Below, in pieces: positions 6,327 through 14,070 of a stretch of DNA of 59,719 bases. A model generated the notes under the pieces. It was not told where the DNA came from, did no database searches, and was given only the letters and a program-made list of their open reading frames with translations. The stretch's first letter is position 1; every line of letters starts with the position of its first letter. The DNA comes from a virus, in the IMG/VR virus record IMGVR_UViG_3300025000_000111, positions 1-59,719 of that record. One strand, given 5' to 3'. The position numbers and the translations under genes are program-made.

Positions 6327-6837
6327 TGGCTTCGTTTTTAATCCAGTAAGACAAACTAACTGTTTCCAGTCCTAACATTGCCAAATCCAATGTAGTCCAA
6401 TACCAAGCGTATAAGGTATCAAACGGTACTTCATTGTCAACCACGTATTTAACGGTTGTGAAGTCCAGATACATGTCGGCTGCCTCTATTCCGGCAAATA
6501 AGTCGTAGTCAAACATAAAACTTGGTTCTGTGTTCGTCTGCTTTGCAAACGCTGTCAGGTATTTAACAGCTAACCTGTCTGCTTTTTCCTGCAATGTACG
6601 CTTCTTTGGTTCTGGGCTTGTTAATTTCTTCCAGTCATTGAATTGGATTATAGGCAAACCAACTGCTTTACCATTAATGTCATCATTAATACGTGAAGAG
6701 TCTGAAAACTCAGAGTTTGTTACATATTTCCAATGATTGTAAAAAGTAGTTTCTTCATTATTAACATAACTACAAACTTCGTTTGTTTGTTCTTTGTTGT
6801 TACATTCAACAACGTAAAATTCTGGTAACTTTTTCAT
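6319..6837 (-). CDS. Hypothetical protein, 172 aa
   Basis: No named family. The first third (FYVVECNNKEQTNEVCSYVN) looks like a small alpha-beta module. The middle holds a Lys/Arg-rich linker (EPKKRTLQEKADRLAVKYL), and the rest is aromatic-rich and helical. It starts on the last base of the next gene upstream (6837) and belongs to the operon driven from 7479-7509. Confidence 0.7.
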   Translation of the reverse strand: MKKLPEFYVVECNNKEQTNEVCSYVNNEETTFYNHWKYVTNSEFSDSSRINDDINGKAVGLPIIQFNDWKKLTSPEPKKRTLQEKADRLAVKYLTAFAKQTNTEPSFMFDYDLFAGIEAADMYLDFTTVKYVVDNEVPFDTLYAWYWTTLDLAMLGLETVSLSYWIKNEANA

Positions 6838-7100
6838 TATTTTTTTATATTAGGTGCGCAATTAAGATAAATCATTCCCCAGCCTTTCTCTATGTAAGAC
6901 TTTGAGTGTTTGGTTACATGTTTGATATAAGCTTTCGCTTCTGTAACCCATGTATCATGCTGTTCTTGGCTGACCGGATATAAGTTATACCAGTCTTTCA
7001 ATTCTTCTTCTGTATGCCTGATAACCAGTTCATTAACAGTAGTGTTGTGGTATTTCAGCCATAAGTTTATCAAGTCTTCTCGGCTAAGTGGTTTTTTCAT
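6837..7100 (-). CDS. Hypothetical protein, 87 aa
   Basis: A mainly helical protein. The block LINLWLKYHNTTVNELV followed by KDWYNLYPVSQEQHDTW resembles short adaptor-like proteins of early phage operons. It overlaps its upstream neighbour by 4 bases. No enzymatic motif is visible. Confidence 0.68.
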   Translation of the reverse strand: MKKPLSREDLINLWLKYHNTTVNELVIRHTEEELKDWYNLYPVSQEQHDTWVTEAKAYIKHVTKHSKSYIEKGWGMIYLNCAPNIKK

Positions 7101-7462
7101 AACTTCTCTATTTTAGTGATGTATTTATCAACTATTGAAGTTGATATTGTGATGTGGAAGTATTCTCCCATTCTAAAACAGAAATGACATTCTTCATCCA
7201 CGCCAAAAAATGTGGTAATCTTATATTGGTTATCTGGACAATACCTTGCATAAAACGCTGCCGAATCATCATGTTCTGTTGGGTTGAACGAATAACTCTT
7301 TTGTATCCATTCAAACAGTTTATCAACTTCATCTTTGGTCATTTGATAGTAATACTTATTTACCACATCTTGAAAGAACATTGTTCTTGCTATTGGTCTG
7401 TGTGGGATACAGGCTTCCACAAGGAACGCAAACTCTGTGAAATCTATTTCAAACTTACTCAT
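7097..7462 (-). CDS. Hypothetical protein, 121 aa
   Basis: The start at 7462 (MSKFEIDFTEFAFLVEACIP) lies 17 bases downstream of the early promoter -7 box; the longer frame would begin inside that box. The motif HRPIARTMFFQDVVNKYYY followed by a conserved ARYCP suits a compact helical protein. It is the first gene of the operon 7462 to about 5860. Function unknown. Confidence 0.72.
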   Translation of the reverse strand: MSKFEIDFTEFAFLVEACIPHRPIARTMFFQDVVNKYYYQMTKDEVDKLFEWIQKSYSFNPTEHDDSAAFYARYCPDNQYKITTFFGVDEECHFCFRMGEYFHITISTSIVDKYITKIEKL

Positions 7463-7478
7463 ATCACTTATTTTTTTA

Positions 7479-7509
7479 CAAATGTACAACAATTATTTTC
7501 GTTTGTCAA
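7479..7509 (-). promoter_or_regulatory. Early promoter, Bacteroidota type
   Basis: Minus-strand TTGACAA from 7509 and TACATTTG from 7486, 23 bases apart. It sits between the end of the primase-helicase gene and the start at 7462. Confidence 0.88.
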
Positions 7510-7517
7510 GGAAAATA

Positions 7518-9326
7518 TTAAAAATCAAGACTTAATTTATTTAACCGTTCTCCTGTGTCACTCATAATCAATGAAATTGGGTCAAGTTTATACACTATAT
7601 CAATAACATTTCCGCTACCACGTTTGTTTACTGTCCTTATAAACCCTCTGTTTTGTTCGTACATAGTATCACCAAGACTGTTCTGCATCTGTATCTTACT
7701 AAATGATGAATAGAAATCTGCGTTATCTCGAATTTTTTCTGAGTCTCTTGCCATTCCTGATAAATCCCTTGTTGTTTCATCCTCCCCTCTTTTACTGTGA
7801 ACGATAACAAGAACGAATAAATTGTATTTTTTAGCCAACTCCTTTAATTCCTTACTATGTCTTTCTGCTCTTCGTGTGGAATCCTCAATTCCACCCATCA
7901 TCGAAAGACCGTCAACAACAAGCATATCAACAGAGCCTATTGTATTAGCAACATAGTCAACTACTTCCGAATAGGTTGAACTTTCCATAGATGAATCCTC
8001 GGTAACCAACAGTTTATCACCGTATAACTTAGCCACTTTTTCATCATATACTCTCTTGGCGTATCCAGTTTCTTCAATTTCCTTATCAATCAATACTTGC
8101 TCAGGGTTTTTATCGTATCCATTTCCTAAAGCCATATTAACAAACCTACCATTACAATCAGCGGCAGAACTTTCCATTGAACTATATACGACCCTAAGCC
8201 CTTTATCAACAACATTGTGGTATGCAAGATTCTGCCCATACATCGACTTCTTACTTCCGGCATATCCTATCATCACACCAACTTTACCTCTGAGTTTACC
8301 ACAAAACTCCTCATCAAGCCTTGGAAACAATAATGAAATCTTACTGTTTTCTGGAAGGATATTTTGATACCATTCCATGTTCCATTCGCCTATTGACTTA
8401 ACAGTAAACTTACTCTTCTTAACTTCTTCTTCCGTCTTCCCAGTAGTCTTGATAGCATGTTTGATAATAGTATCCACCTCATAATCAGGCAGTGGCGGTT
8501 TGTATTCCGAGTTAAGTAACCTTGCCAACTTATTAATAGTAGCGAAATCAAACTCTGACTTGTTTATCAGGATACAGACACTTTTAAAAAGTTGCTCATT
8601 CCTACTACCCTGCACTACTGGTTCAAACAGTTCACTGCTGTTAGTGGCTGATGCTATGATACCAGTCTTAGCTTCATAGAATGCTTTACGTAGCTTCTCC
8701 GATGGCATGATGGCTGACAGCATCTTAGGTCGCTTGAAGTCTGTTCGTGGGTTTAAAGCCAGTTTCTGTATCTCAAAGATATGTAAAGACAATTCAGCCA
8801 GTGATAGCGGTATCTTATACATATTACCTTTAGTGTTCAGGCTGTTCTCAACACGGATGACAGATGTGACAGTGTAAATCTTTGTATCTATACTGTCTAT
8901 ATCCAGTTTAGCTTTAACAGAATCTACAAAGTTACGCACAAGACTAATATTATTATCAGATAGTTCTATGCCTCCAAACAGTTTTTCTGGAAGATAAACA
9001 TGATAGCCTTTTTTTCCACTGAAATAGATTTCAAGGTCATTTGGGCTTATACCATAGTTTACAACTAAGCCATTTATTAATTCTATTGTATGTTTTTGAG
9101 CTATAAATAGATCGCTATTATCAATATCAAATATTAAATACGGAACAAACCTTGCGCCATTGTAGCCAGAAACACTTCCGGTACTCTTAACATATTCTGT
9201 AATACTATTTGTATAAGGAAAGACGGAAGTATATCTTTCAAAGTTAGACGGTTTATTAGACACGTCACTTAACTGTACAATCTTATTACGGTTGGTTAAT
9301 GAGCGTTCGATTAATTCTACAAGCAT
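7518..9326 (-). CDS. Bifunctional primase-helicase (AEP-type primase fused to RecA-fold helicase)
   Basis: The 602-aa protein has an archaeo-eukaryotic primase N-terminus (metal motif IFDIDNSD at residues 65-72 and SGKKGYH at 103-109), a primase C-terminal-type helical segment (about 240-292: GSRNEQLF to PPLPDYEVDTII), then a DnaB/KaiC-like ATPase with GYAGSKKS (354-361) and Walker B LVVDGLSMMGG. It would prime and unwind at the phage fork. The P-loop has Lys where the usual GKS glycine stands. No phage DNA polymerase was found, so host polymerase is presumably recruited. Confidence 0.9.
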   Translation of the reverse strand: MLVELIERSLTNRNKIVQLSDVSNKPSNFERYTSVFPYTNSITEYVKSTGSVSGYNGARFVPYLIFDIDNSDLFIAQKHTIELINGLVVNYGISPNDLEIYFSGKKGYHVYLPEKLFGGIELSDNNISLVRNFVDSVKAKLDIDSIDTKIYTVTSVIRVENSLNTKGNMYKIPLSLAELSLHIFEIQKLALNPRTDFKRPKMLSAIMPSEKLRKAFYEAKTGIIASATNSSELFEPVVQGSRNEQLFKSVCILINKSEFDFATINKLARLLNSEYKPPLPDYEVDTIIKHAIKTTGKTEEEVKKSKFTVKSIGEWNMEWYQNILPENSKISLLFPRLDEEFCGKLRGKVGVMIGYAGSKKSMYGQNLAYHNVVDKGLRVVYSSMESSAADCNGRFVNMALGNGYDKNPEQVLIDKEIEETGYAKRVYDEKVAKLYGDKLLVTEDSSMESSTYSEVVDYVANTIGSVDMLVVDGLSMMGGIEDSTRRAERHSKELKELAKKYNLFVLVIVHSKRGEDETTRDLSGMARDSEKIRDNADFYSSFSKIQMQNSLGDTMYEQNRGFIRTVNKRGSGNVIDIVYKLDPISLIMSDTGERLNKLSLDF

Positions 9327-9344
9327 AGATTATTATTTAGGAAG

Positions 9345-9376
9345 CGAAAGTACAACAATAAAAAGTGGATTGTCAA
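9345..9376 (-). promoter_or_regulatory. Probable early promoter, degenerate
   Basis: TTGACAA from 9376 and TACTTTCG from 9352 on the minus strand, 24 bases apart. The last bases of the -7 box depart from TAnnTTTG, so it may be weaker. It directly precedes the primase-helicase gene. Confidence 0.6.
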
Positions 9377-9390
9377 GGGAAATTACAAAA

Positions 9391-9573
9391 TTAATATTCT
9401 AATTCCACTTCATACCCAAGAAATGTTAATATCTGTTCAATCTGAATATAAATATCTTGGTTATGGAATGGCAGTTCATTACCGTTTACTCTGATAATAG
9501 TGCCATAATTTGTACAGCATCCATCACCACATTCATAACTGTAATCTTCAAAACTTATAACAACTTTTTTCAT
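9391..9573 (-). CDS. Small hypothetical protein, 60 aa
   Basis: The protein has a CGDGCCTNYGTIIRVNG segment and ends in an acidic, aliphatic tail. The three closely spaced cysteines may bind metal. This short protein with YECGDGCC followed by a hydrophobic VNG core is familiar from Bacteroidota phages but uncharacterised. It overlaps the nuclease gene upstream by 4 bases. Confidence 0.7.
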   Translation of the reverse strand: MKKVVISFEDYSYECGDGCCTNYGTIIRVNGNELPFHNQDIYIQIEQILTFLGYEVELEY

Positions 9574-10364
9574 ATTATTCTATGCTGACATTCTAAACTA
9601 CATCTCTTACATCTTAACGTATTTGGAATTTCCTCCCACACTTTAGACTTAATCCTATCAGTCAGCATTGACTTAACGGCACTAACCCTCATTTCCGTGA
9701 GTTCAAGATTAGATTTAGCAAAATATATTCTATTTCTAAGCAACTTACTTGACTCAAATACAAAATATACAAATTCCACATCCTCATCATACACCTTCTT
9801 TACAAGGCTCTTATAGAAGTCAGCCTGAATACTATCTATGGTAAAGGGCGTTCCATAATAGTACTGTATTCCAGTATCTTCATCAACCATCAGTTCACAG
9901 TTATCATCCAAACCCCAGCCAAAAGGATGAATAGTACTATCAAGGTTTGCTGTCATTTTAAGGTCGATAATGACTTTCCTACCGAATAGTGTCACCGGAT
10001 ACCAGTCAAGTACTCCACGTCTGATGAAACCGTTATCACCGTGTTGTATGGCGTGCTGTGTGTTCTCTGCCGGATTGATATTCAGCTTCTTACACATATC
10101 ATGGAAGATAACTACTTGCTGGTTGATTCTTTCGGTAGCCACACTAAGTTTACCTCTGGCTAACGGTAGTTCTGTGATGACATCACCGTGAGCAGTAGAG
10201 CCAATACAAGCAGATTCAAAGTATGATCCCTGTGACATAGCTAAAGACGGTATAAACTCACAGTCCTTCAAGATATACTTATGGTAAATCTGTTTCCAAC
10301 AGGCACTGACCTCAAGGCTATCGCTTATAATGGCTTTCACCAATGACTGGCTTATTTTTAGCAT
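9570..10364 (-). CDS. PD-(D/E)XK nuclease with Cas4/AddB-like iron-sulphur cysteines
   Basis: The 264-aa protein shows the nuclease core GVLDW (residues 117-121) and IIDLKMT (132-138), with the downstream QADFYKSLV helix typical of RecB/Cas4 nucleases. Cys22 and the C-terminal set Cys252, Cys255 and Cys259 match the split arrangement that holds a [4Fe-4S] cluster in AddB and Cas4. Such enzymes resect DNA ends, so a role in phage recombination, replication or host DNA degradation is likely. The gene is in the replication block. Confidence 0.82.
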   Translation of the reverse strand: MLKISQSLVKAIISDSLEVSACWKQIYHKYILKDCEFIPSLAMSQGSYFESACIGSTAHGDVITELPLARGKLSVATERINQQVVIFHDMCKKLNINPAENTQHAIQHGDNGFIRRGVLDWYPVTLFGRKVIIDLKMTANLDSTIHPFGWGLDDNCELMVDEDTGIQYYYGTPFTIDSIQADFYKSLVKKVYDEDVEFVYFVFESSKLLRNRIYFAKSNLELTEMRVSAVKSMLTDRIKSKVWEEIPNTLRCKRCSLECQHRII

Positions 10365-10810
10365 CCAGAATGTGTATGTGATAAATGGTGTAAAACGAGC
10401 TTCTGGTTAAGTGTAGATATTTCAGCAAACACCATACTTGCTATAACATCATTTTTACTATATAATGGCTCTCTATCCTTTAAATACATCAACCCGTCTT
10501 CTTCTGTTAAGAAGAATTTCCAGTGATTAAAATCTGTATTTACAACGGCCTCCATCTTTTTAAATTCGGCTATTGTTGGGGATGACCCCCGTGTTGTGTA
10601 TTGAAGCCTATATATGGTGTCTCCTTCAAATATATCTTTCCCATCTTCTGTATTAGATATTGGTCTAACCTCAACCCAATCTTCCGAGTCTTCTAATAAG
10701 ACTAATGGATAAGCCCCGACATAAGAACCATCAAGTTTCTCAATCCATAATTTAGAACTACCTTTATCGGATGCAGTCCATCCCGTTTTTTTATGTTTGT
10801 ATTTTTTCAT
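10358..10810 (-). CDS. YopX-like / beta-barrel phage protein, 150 aa
   Basis: The start at 10810 (MKKYKHKKTGWTASDKG) is chosen because the longer frame runs into the neighbouring gene. The middle block VEVRPISNTEDGKDIFEGDTI resembles the YopX fold signature (D-I-FEGD) common in phages of Firmicutes and Bacteroidota, whose function is unknown. The C-terminal part (ASMVFAEISTLNQKLVLHHLSH) is helical. Confidence 0.62.
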   Translation of the reverse strand: MKKYKHKKTGWTASDKGSSKLWIEKLDGSYVGAYPLVLLEDSEDWVEVRPISNTEDGKDIFEGDTIYRLQYTTRGSSPTIAEFKKMEAVVNTDFNHWKFFLTEEDGLMYLKDREPLYSKNDVIASMVFAEISTLNQKLVLHHLSHTHSGC

Positions 10811-10814
10811 AGTT

Positions 10815-11033
10815 TTAACATTTACAATCCATATTATTATTTTGTTCATATTCTTCACAGTTTCTTAACCATCCAGACACCTCTTCTGTGATATAGGATG
10901 CCTTGTTAGTCCTGAATAACACCCTTTTACCTTTAGTACACTCTGGATTCTTGTAGAACAGTGTGCTGTCAGAGAAGTATGTAGGAGGGACAAAGTTCTG
11001 ACAGAATGTGCAGTCAACTAATGTTTTAGTCAT
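10815..11033 (-). CDS. Small Cys-rich protein, 72 aa
   Basis: The layout CTFCQNF at the N-terminus, PECTKG in the middle, NCEEYE and a final CKC provides two or more metal-ligand pairs, suggesting a zinc-binding fold. Other phages carry similar small proteins of unknown function. The stop lies 4 bases before the start at 10810 of the YopX-like gene. Confidence 0.7.
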   Translation of the reverse strand: MTKTLVDCTFCQNFVPPTYFSDSTLFYKNPECTKGKRVLFRTNKASYITEEVSGWLRNCEEYEQNNNMDCKC

Positions 11034-11038
11034 AATAA

Positions 11039-11239
11039 TTAGTCTTTAATAAATTCAAATTGATCCGGTTTATCTAAACAGCTTTCCTTTTCAATATACA
11101 TGGTTAACGTGCTATTTTTACCAATTCCAAGCATAGACTCAAAATTATCAGAGGCGTAATTTACTGACAAACCGTCACAACATTCAAATATTGTCCCAGC
11201 TGGAATAATAAAGTCCTTTTTTAAAATTACTTTTTTCAT
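11039..11239 (-). CDS. Small hypothetical protein, 66 aa
   Basis: The opening ILKKDFIIPAGTIFECCDG is a pattern known from many phage proteins that begin with a short beta hairpin (KDF-x2-PAGT-x-F). The rest is acidic and ends in EFIKD. Role unknown. It is spaced 5 bases from the next gene. Confidence 0.7.
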   Translation of the reverse strand: MKKVILKKDFIIPAGTIFECCDGLSVNYASDNFESMLGIGKNSTLTMYIEKESCLDKPDQFEFIKD

Positions 11240-11241
11240 TG

Positions 11242-11466
11242 CTATTGTATATTTAGTTTTGTTTTCAATTCTTCAACTGTACGAACGTAGTATGTAAACC
11301 GTAACCCATTCATTAAATATCCTTTACTTGGATGGTCACGACCAAACTTGTTCACCTCAATTATTCTATTCAGTACTACTGGCTCATCGTGTAACAGCAT
11401 ATACATCATACCTGAGTGTAACTCAATGAAACCCAGTTCTTTGGCTTGTTCACGGGTTATTGACAT
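11242..11466 (-). CDS. Hypothetical protein, 74 aa
   Basis: It opens MSITREQAKELGFIELH and continues with a strand-rich middle (YLMNGLRFTYYVRTVEEL). The opening resembles short winged or ribbon proteins in phage early operons. Overlaps the upstream gene by 10 bases. No function assigned. Confidence 0.68.
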   Translation of the reverse strand: MSITREQAKELGFIELHSGMMYMLLHDEPVVLNRIIEVNKFGRDHPSKGYLMNGLRFTYYVRTVEELKTKLNIQ

Positions 11467-11813
11467 ATTAACTCCTGTCCGGTAAGTGCGAAGTAAAGGT
11501 TTTGTAGTTGGTGGACGTGTTCTACTATAACCGTTTTATCTAAATTTACGGCTAATATTATTTTCCCAAGTGTTTCATCTGTTTCTCCTATAAGAAAATG
11601 AATTGTATTATTTACATAATATCCATACTTATTTTTCTTAAATCCAAACCTAACTATCCAATCTTCGGTTAGTGGGATTGGCTTAATATCAATTAAGTTG
11701 TTAAGAATCATTTCAAAATATCCCTCATTAATCAAAACAGGACTTTCATAAATATACTTTTCAAGACTTTTAGCTTGAACATAATTCCCGATTCTCAATT
11801 CACTTGCTTTCAT
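11457..11813 (-). CDS. Conserved Bacteroidota-phage protein (LRIGNYV family)
   Basis: The 118-aa protein has the family hallmarks ELRIGNYVQ at the start, IKPIPLTEDWIVRFGF in the middle and VHQLQNLYFALTGQEL at the end. This family is widespread in Bacteroidota phages and prophages and has no established function. A distant paralogue lies at 39582-39899 (IKPVEITNETIELLGL, HYIHEIQAVIYAI). Overlaps both neighbours by about 10 bases. Confidence 0.78.
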   Translation of the reverse strand: MKASELRIGNYVQAKSLEKYIYESPVLINEGYFEMILNNLIDIKPIPLTEDWIVRFGFKKNKYGYYVNNTIHFLIGETDETLGKIILAVNLDKTVIVEHVHQLQNLYFALTGQELICQ

Positions 11814-12261
11814 ACAGTTCCTCCATTAAATTACTTTTATCTTTTTCCAGCATCTTTTGAATATGGCTATATATCTCAACGGTAGCAGGATATTTAATCA
11901 TATTATCCCTCATCTTGTGTCTGTAATAGTTACTCTGACCTTTAATGTTTTTCTTTAGCCCGAACAGTTTTATTATGTTTGCATCTGTGTGTCCAAATTG
12001 TGTCAGTATCACCCAAGCAATAGGTTTTAACAGGCTTTTACCAGCTTTCAACGTAACTTCACTATGACTAACTCCGGCAATATCACAAATCCTTGTTAAC
12101 AGTGTCCTTGGGTTAAGGTAGTATTCAAGCACGTTACAGTGTTTCGGGATGTACTGTATGATTGTTTCATGGTTTTCGATAGCCATCACAGCCAACCGTA
12201 AGTCTGCCATTGCTTCCAGTCCCATACGGACTGATGATATGTTCCGGCTATCGAGGATCAT
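11800..12261 (-). CDS. Helix-turn-helix protein, DnaA C-terminal-like
   Basis: A 153-aa helical protein. The segment LLTRICDIAGVSHSEVTLKA followed by KPIAWVILTQFGHTDANIIKLFG resembles the DNA-binding domain IV of DnaA (V-C-x6-V-x-x-E-I pattern, then a helix-turn-helix before FG). The tail YYRHKMRDNM is basic. It may bind the phage origin or act as a regulator. The DnaA match is only by pattern. Confidence 0.55.
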   Translation of the reverse strand: MILDSRNISSVRMGLEAMADLRLAVMAIENHETIIQYIPKHCNVLEYYLNPRTLLTRICDIAGVSHSEVTLKAGKSLLKPIAWVILTQFGHTDANIIKLFGLKKNIKGQSNYYRHKMRDNMIKYPATVEIYSHIQKMLEKDKSNLMEELYESK

Positions 12262-12551
12262 TACTCTGTGGATTTCTTGATGGCTAATTTTGCTTTTTCA
12301 AATGCTTTAACACCAGTTTTATCATGCTGATCAATTAAATACAAGCAATCAATCAGTGCTTTAAGCAATTCAGGTGCGGCTGCGATTAATTTGGCGTTGG
12401 CCTCTCGTTCATCTTCGGTAGCGTCATTGAAACCTTCTCCGTATGACTTACATTCACAGATTCGTTTACCGTCTTGTGTCTGTATATCTGAATAAAGTTC
12501 GCTTGCGGATGGTTTAATAATCCATTCTCCCTTTGTGTGTTTTGTTTCCAT
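12261..12551 (-). CDS. Conserved phage protein with HTKGEW opening, 96 aa
   Basis: The start at 12551 (METKHTKGEWIIKPS) lies 15 bases after the promoter -7 box. The HT-x-GEW opening and the motif EREANAKLIAAAPELLKALI define a common uncharacterised phage protein. Its C-terminal part is a long helix. It heads the operon read down to the primase region. Confidence 0.8.
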   Translation of the reverse strand: METKHTKGEWIIKPSASELYSDIQTQDGKRICECKSYGEGFNDATEDEREANAKLIAAAPELLKALIDCLYLIDQHDKTGVKAFEKAKLAIKKSTE

Positions 12552-12565
12552 GTCTTTTTTTTTAA

Positions 12566-12596
12566 CAAAGGTAATGCTATTAAAACTATTTGTCAA
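12566..12596 (-). promoter_or_regulatory. Early promoter, Bacteroidota type
   Basis: Minus-strand TTGACAA from 12596 and TACCTTTG from 12573, 23 bases apart. The promoter overlaps the last codons of the resolvase-like gene. Confidence 0.85.
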
Positions 12597-12942
12597 GTGT
12601 TTTCTGTAATAAATCGAAAAAAACTGAGGCGTCTAATACGGCCACTGGTTTATATCTGTTCTTGGATATAATTAACAACCAATTTCTTCCTGCTTTTGTA
12701 TTTGCCTTCGCTTGTTCAATATATGATGGTAAAGCCCAGCTTTCTTGGCATTTGTTCTCAATATCAAACTGTATCAATTCCCTTGCTTTCCCAACTAACA
12801 CTACATCTGTACCATTTTGGCCGCCTGCTCTGGATGATATTAATTGTTCGTCTCCCCACTCAATACCTGTAATGTCTGATATTTTCTGGCAAGTCCATTG
12901 TTGAAGACGTCTTCCTTTAGATTTAGCACTACTTGTTTTCAA
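12586..12942 (-). CDS. PD-(D/E)XK nuclease, Holliday-junction-resolvase-like
   Basis: The 118-aa protein opens SSAKSKGRRLQQW and holds the restriction-type core: GTDVVL (Asp46) and FDIENKCQESW (Glu62-x-Lys64), followed by IEQAKANT and a terminal FFDLL. The pattern fits small phage nucleases proposed to resolve branched DNA during replication or before packaging. The 4-base overlap with the gene upstream supports co-expression. Confidence 0.78.
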   Translation of the reverse strand: MKTSSAKSKGRRLQQWTCQKISDITGIEWGDEQLISSRAGGQNGTDVVLVGKARELIQFDIENKCQESWALPSYIEQAKANTKAGRNWLLIISKNRYKPVAVLDASVFFDLLQKTLDK

Positions 12943-13286
12943 AATAATAAGTATTGAAGGGTTTTTAAATATGACCTTAGTTCCGTAATACCTGTATCTT
13001 TTTCAAACATAGGTCTAATGGCATTTACCTTTATACCTTGTTTCGACTTATCGGCCTTGTACTGTTTCCAGTAAGTTTCCTTCATTTCCATCTTTCTAAC
13101 CGTCTCACTAAGCCTGTCTTGCAGGATAATTTCTTTCGGGTTGGTTAATAGAAATGAACGTAATAACCTTAGTTCGGCAATAGCCTTTTCTAACTTCTTT
13201 AAGGTAGCTGTTTTCTCCGGTGAAGTCTTTCCGTATTCTTCCAATAATGGCTGAATATCTAAATCAATCTGTTCTACTGTTTTCAT
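12939..13286 (-). CDS. Hypothetical coiled-coil protein, 115 aa
   Basis: Mostly charged and helical with heptad-like spacing (TLKKLEKAIAELRLLRSFL, then RLSETVRKMEMKETYWKQ). Could be an adaptor for the neighbouring resolvase-like nuclease, with which it overlaps by 4 bases. No family is recognised. Confidence 0.65.
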   Translation of the reverse strand: MKTVEQIDLDIQPLLEEYGKTSPEKTATLKKLEKAIAELRLLRSFLLTNPKEIILQDRLSETVRKMEMKETYWKQYKADKSKQGIKVNAIRPMFEKDTGITELRSYLKTLQYLLF

Positions 13287-13555
13287 TTATCATCCTCTAT
13301 ATAAGCTGTTACTTTCATTCCTAATGCTATCATCAGTGTATCAAGATGGTGCATATTTATAACCTTTAACTTCAACAGGTTGTATGCTGGTGCATAGTTT
13401 ATACCCAGAAGTTGAGCCACTGTATTAGTTGACATTTTTCGTCTTGCTAATTCCAAGTTACAGAACGTCAGTGACTTTATGTATGTTTCTGATATACAGT
13501 TTGCTGCTTCTCTCATTTCCTTACTCTTATTGTTCTTGGTTCTTGTCCGTTCCAC
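13283..13555 (-). CDS. Helix-turn-helix (XRE-like) regulator, 90 aa
   Basis: Residues about 36-80 (LARRKMSTNTVAQLLGINYA and LKVINMHHLDTLMIALGMKV) fit an XRE/Cro-type helix-turn-helix: T-V-A-x-L-L-G in helix 2 and L-x-T-L-M-I-A-L-G in helix 5. It could bind operators in the early region. The N-terminus is basic. An in-frame Met at codon 14 is an alternative start. Confidence 0.65.
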   Translation of the reverse strand: MERTRTKNNKSKEMREAANCISETYIKSLTFCNLELARRKMSTNTVAQLLGINYAPAYNLLKLKVINMHHLDTLMIALGMKVTAYIEDDK

Positions 13556-13689
13556 TCCCAGTACAGGCAGTATCCTTTATCTAAATTATATGGTATCACA
13601 CTAAAAAACTTGCCGAATTTACTCATATCATTGGTCTTACAGATAGTCCGTAATGGACATCCAGTACCTTGACATATCAGTCTTTCCAT
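13513..13689 (-). CDS. Small Cys-containing protein, 58 aa
   Basis: The frame opens MERLICQGTGCPLRTICKTN and later has KGYCLYWEWNG: cysteines arranged C-x4-C-x5-C plus one more, as in small zinc-binding phage proteins and like the gene at 6138-6326. It overlaps the start of the XRE-like gene by 43 bases and the gene upstream by 13. Confidence 0.6.
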   Translation of the reverse strand: MERLICQGTGCPLRTICKTNDMSKFGKFFSVIPYNLDKGYCLYWEWNGQEPRTIRVRK

Positions 13690-13859
13690 TTAGTCTTCCT
13701 TATCTTAGTGTAGTTTTCATTGAATGAAAAGAAATGATTGGGATTGACCGCGTGGATGAGATACCAATACTCCTTAATCACTTCCATGTCAGATGCTGTA
13801 ACATTGTATGTCTGATTATCAATCATTTTACAGCACTTATCGAGAATAGTTTTAACCAT
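13677..13859 (-). CDS. Small hypothetical protein, 60 aa
   Basis: The start at 13859 shares its ATG with the stop region of the upstream gene; a Met four codons earlier (13871) is also possible. The protein has ILDKCCKMIDN and then an aromatic helix (IKEYWYLIHAVNPNHFF). No function is evident. Confidence 0.6.
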   Translation of the reverse strand: MVKTILDKCCKMIDNQTYNVTASDMEVIKEYWYLIHAVNPNHFFSFNENYTKIRKTKWKD

Positions 13860-14070
13860 TGAATCCACCAAAAAACTGATCTTCTGCCAATTCCTCCGTT
13901 AACTCCCTGTCAATTTCCATCAAGCTGATTTCATTTAACAGTACCCTATTATTACCTTCATCGAACACATCCGAACAGGCCGCAAAAGACATACCATCCA
14001 CTCCGTCTTCAAATTCGTATTTCACATTAATAATGTGACCTAATGATACTGAATAAAATGAATATTTCAT
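13852..14070 (-). CDS. Hypothetical protein, 72 aa
   Basis: Beta-rich opening (MKYSFYSVSLGHIINVKYEF), acidic middle and a DQFFGGFNG tail. It overlaps its upstream neighbour by 4 bases. Not recognised. Confidence 0.62.
   Translation of the reverse strand: MKYSFYSVSLGHIINVKYEFEDGVDGMSFAACSDVFDEGNNRVLLNEISLMEIDRELTEELAEDQFFGGFNG

Noticed and set aside
7132-7567. Additional frames on both strands within 7097-7567
   Set aside because: They are shadows of the gene at 7097-7462 and of the promoter that follows it.
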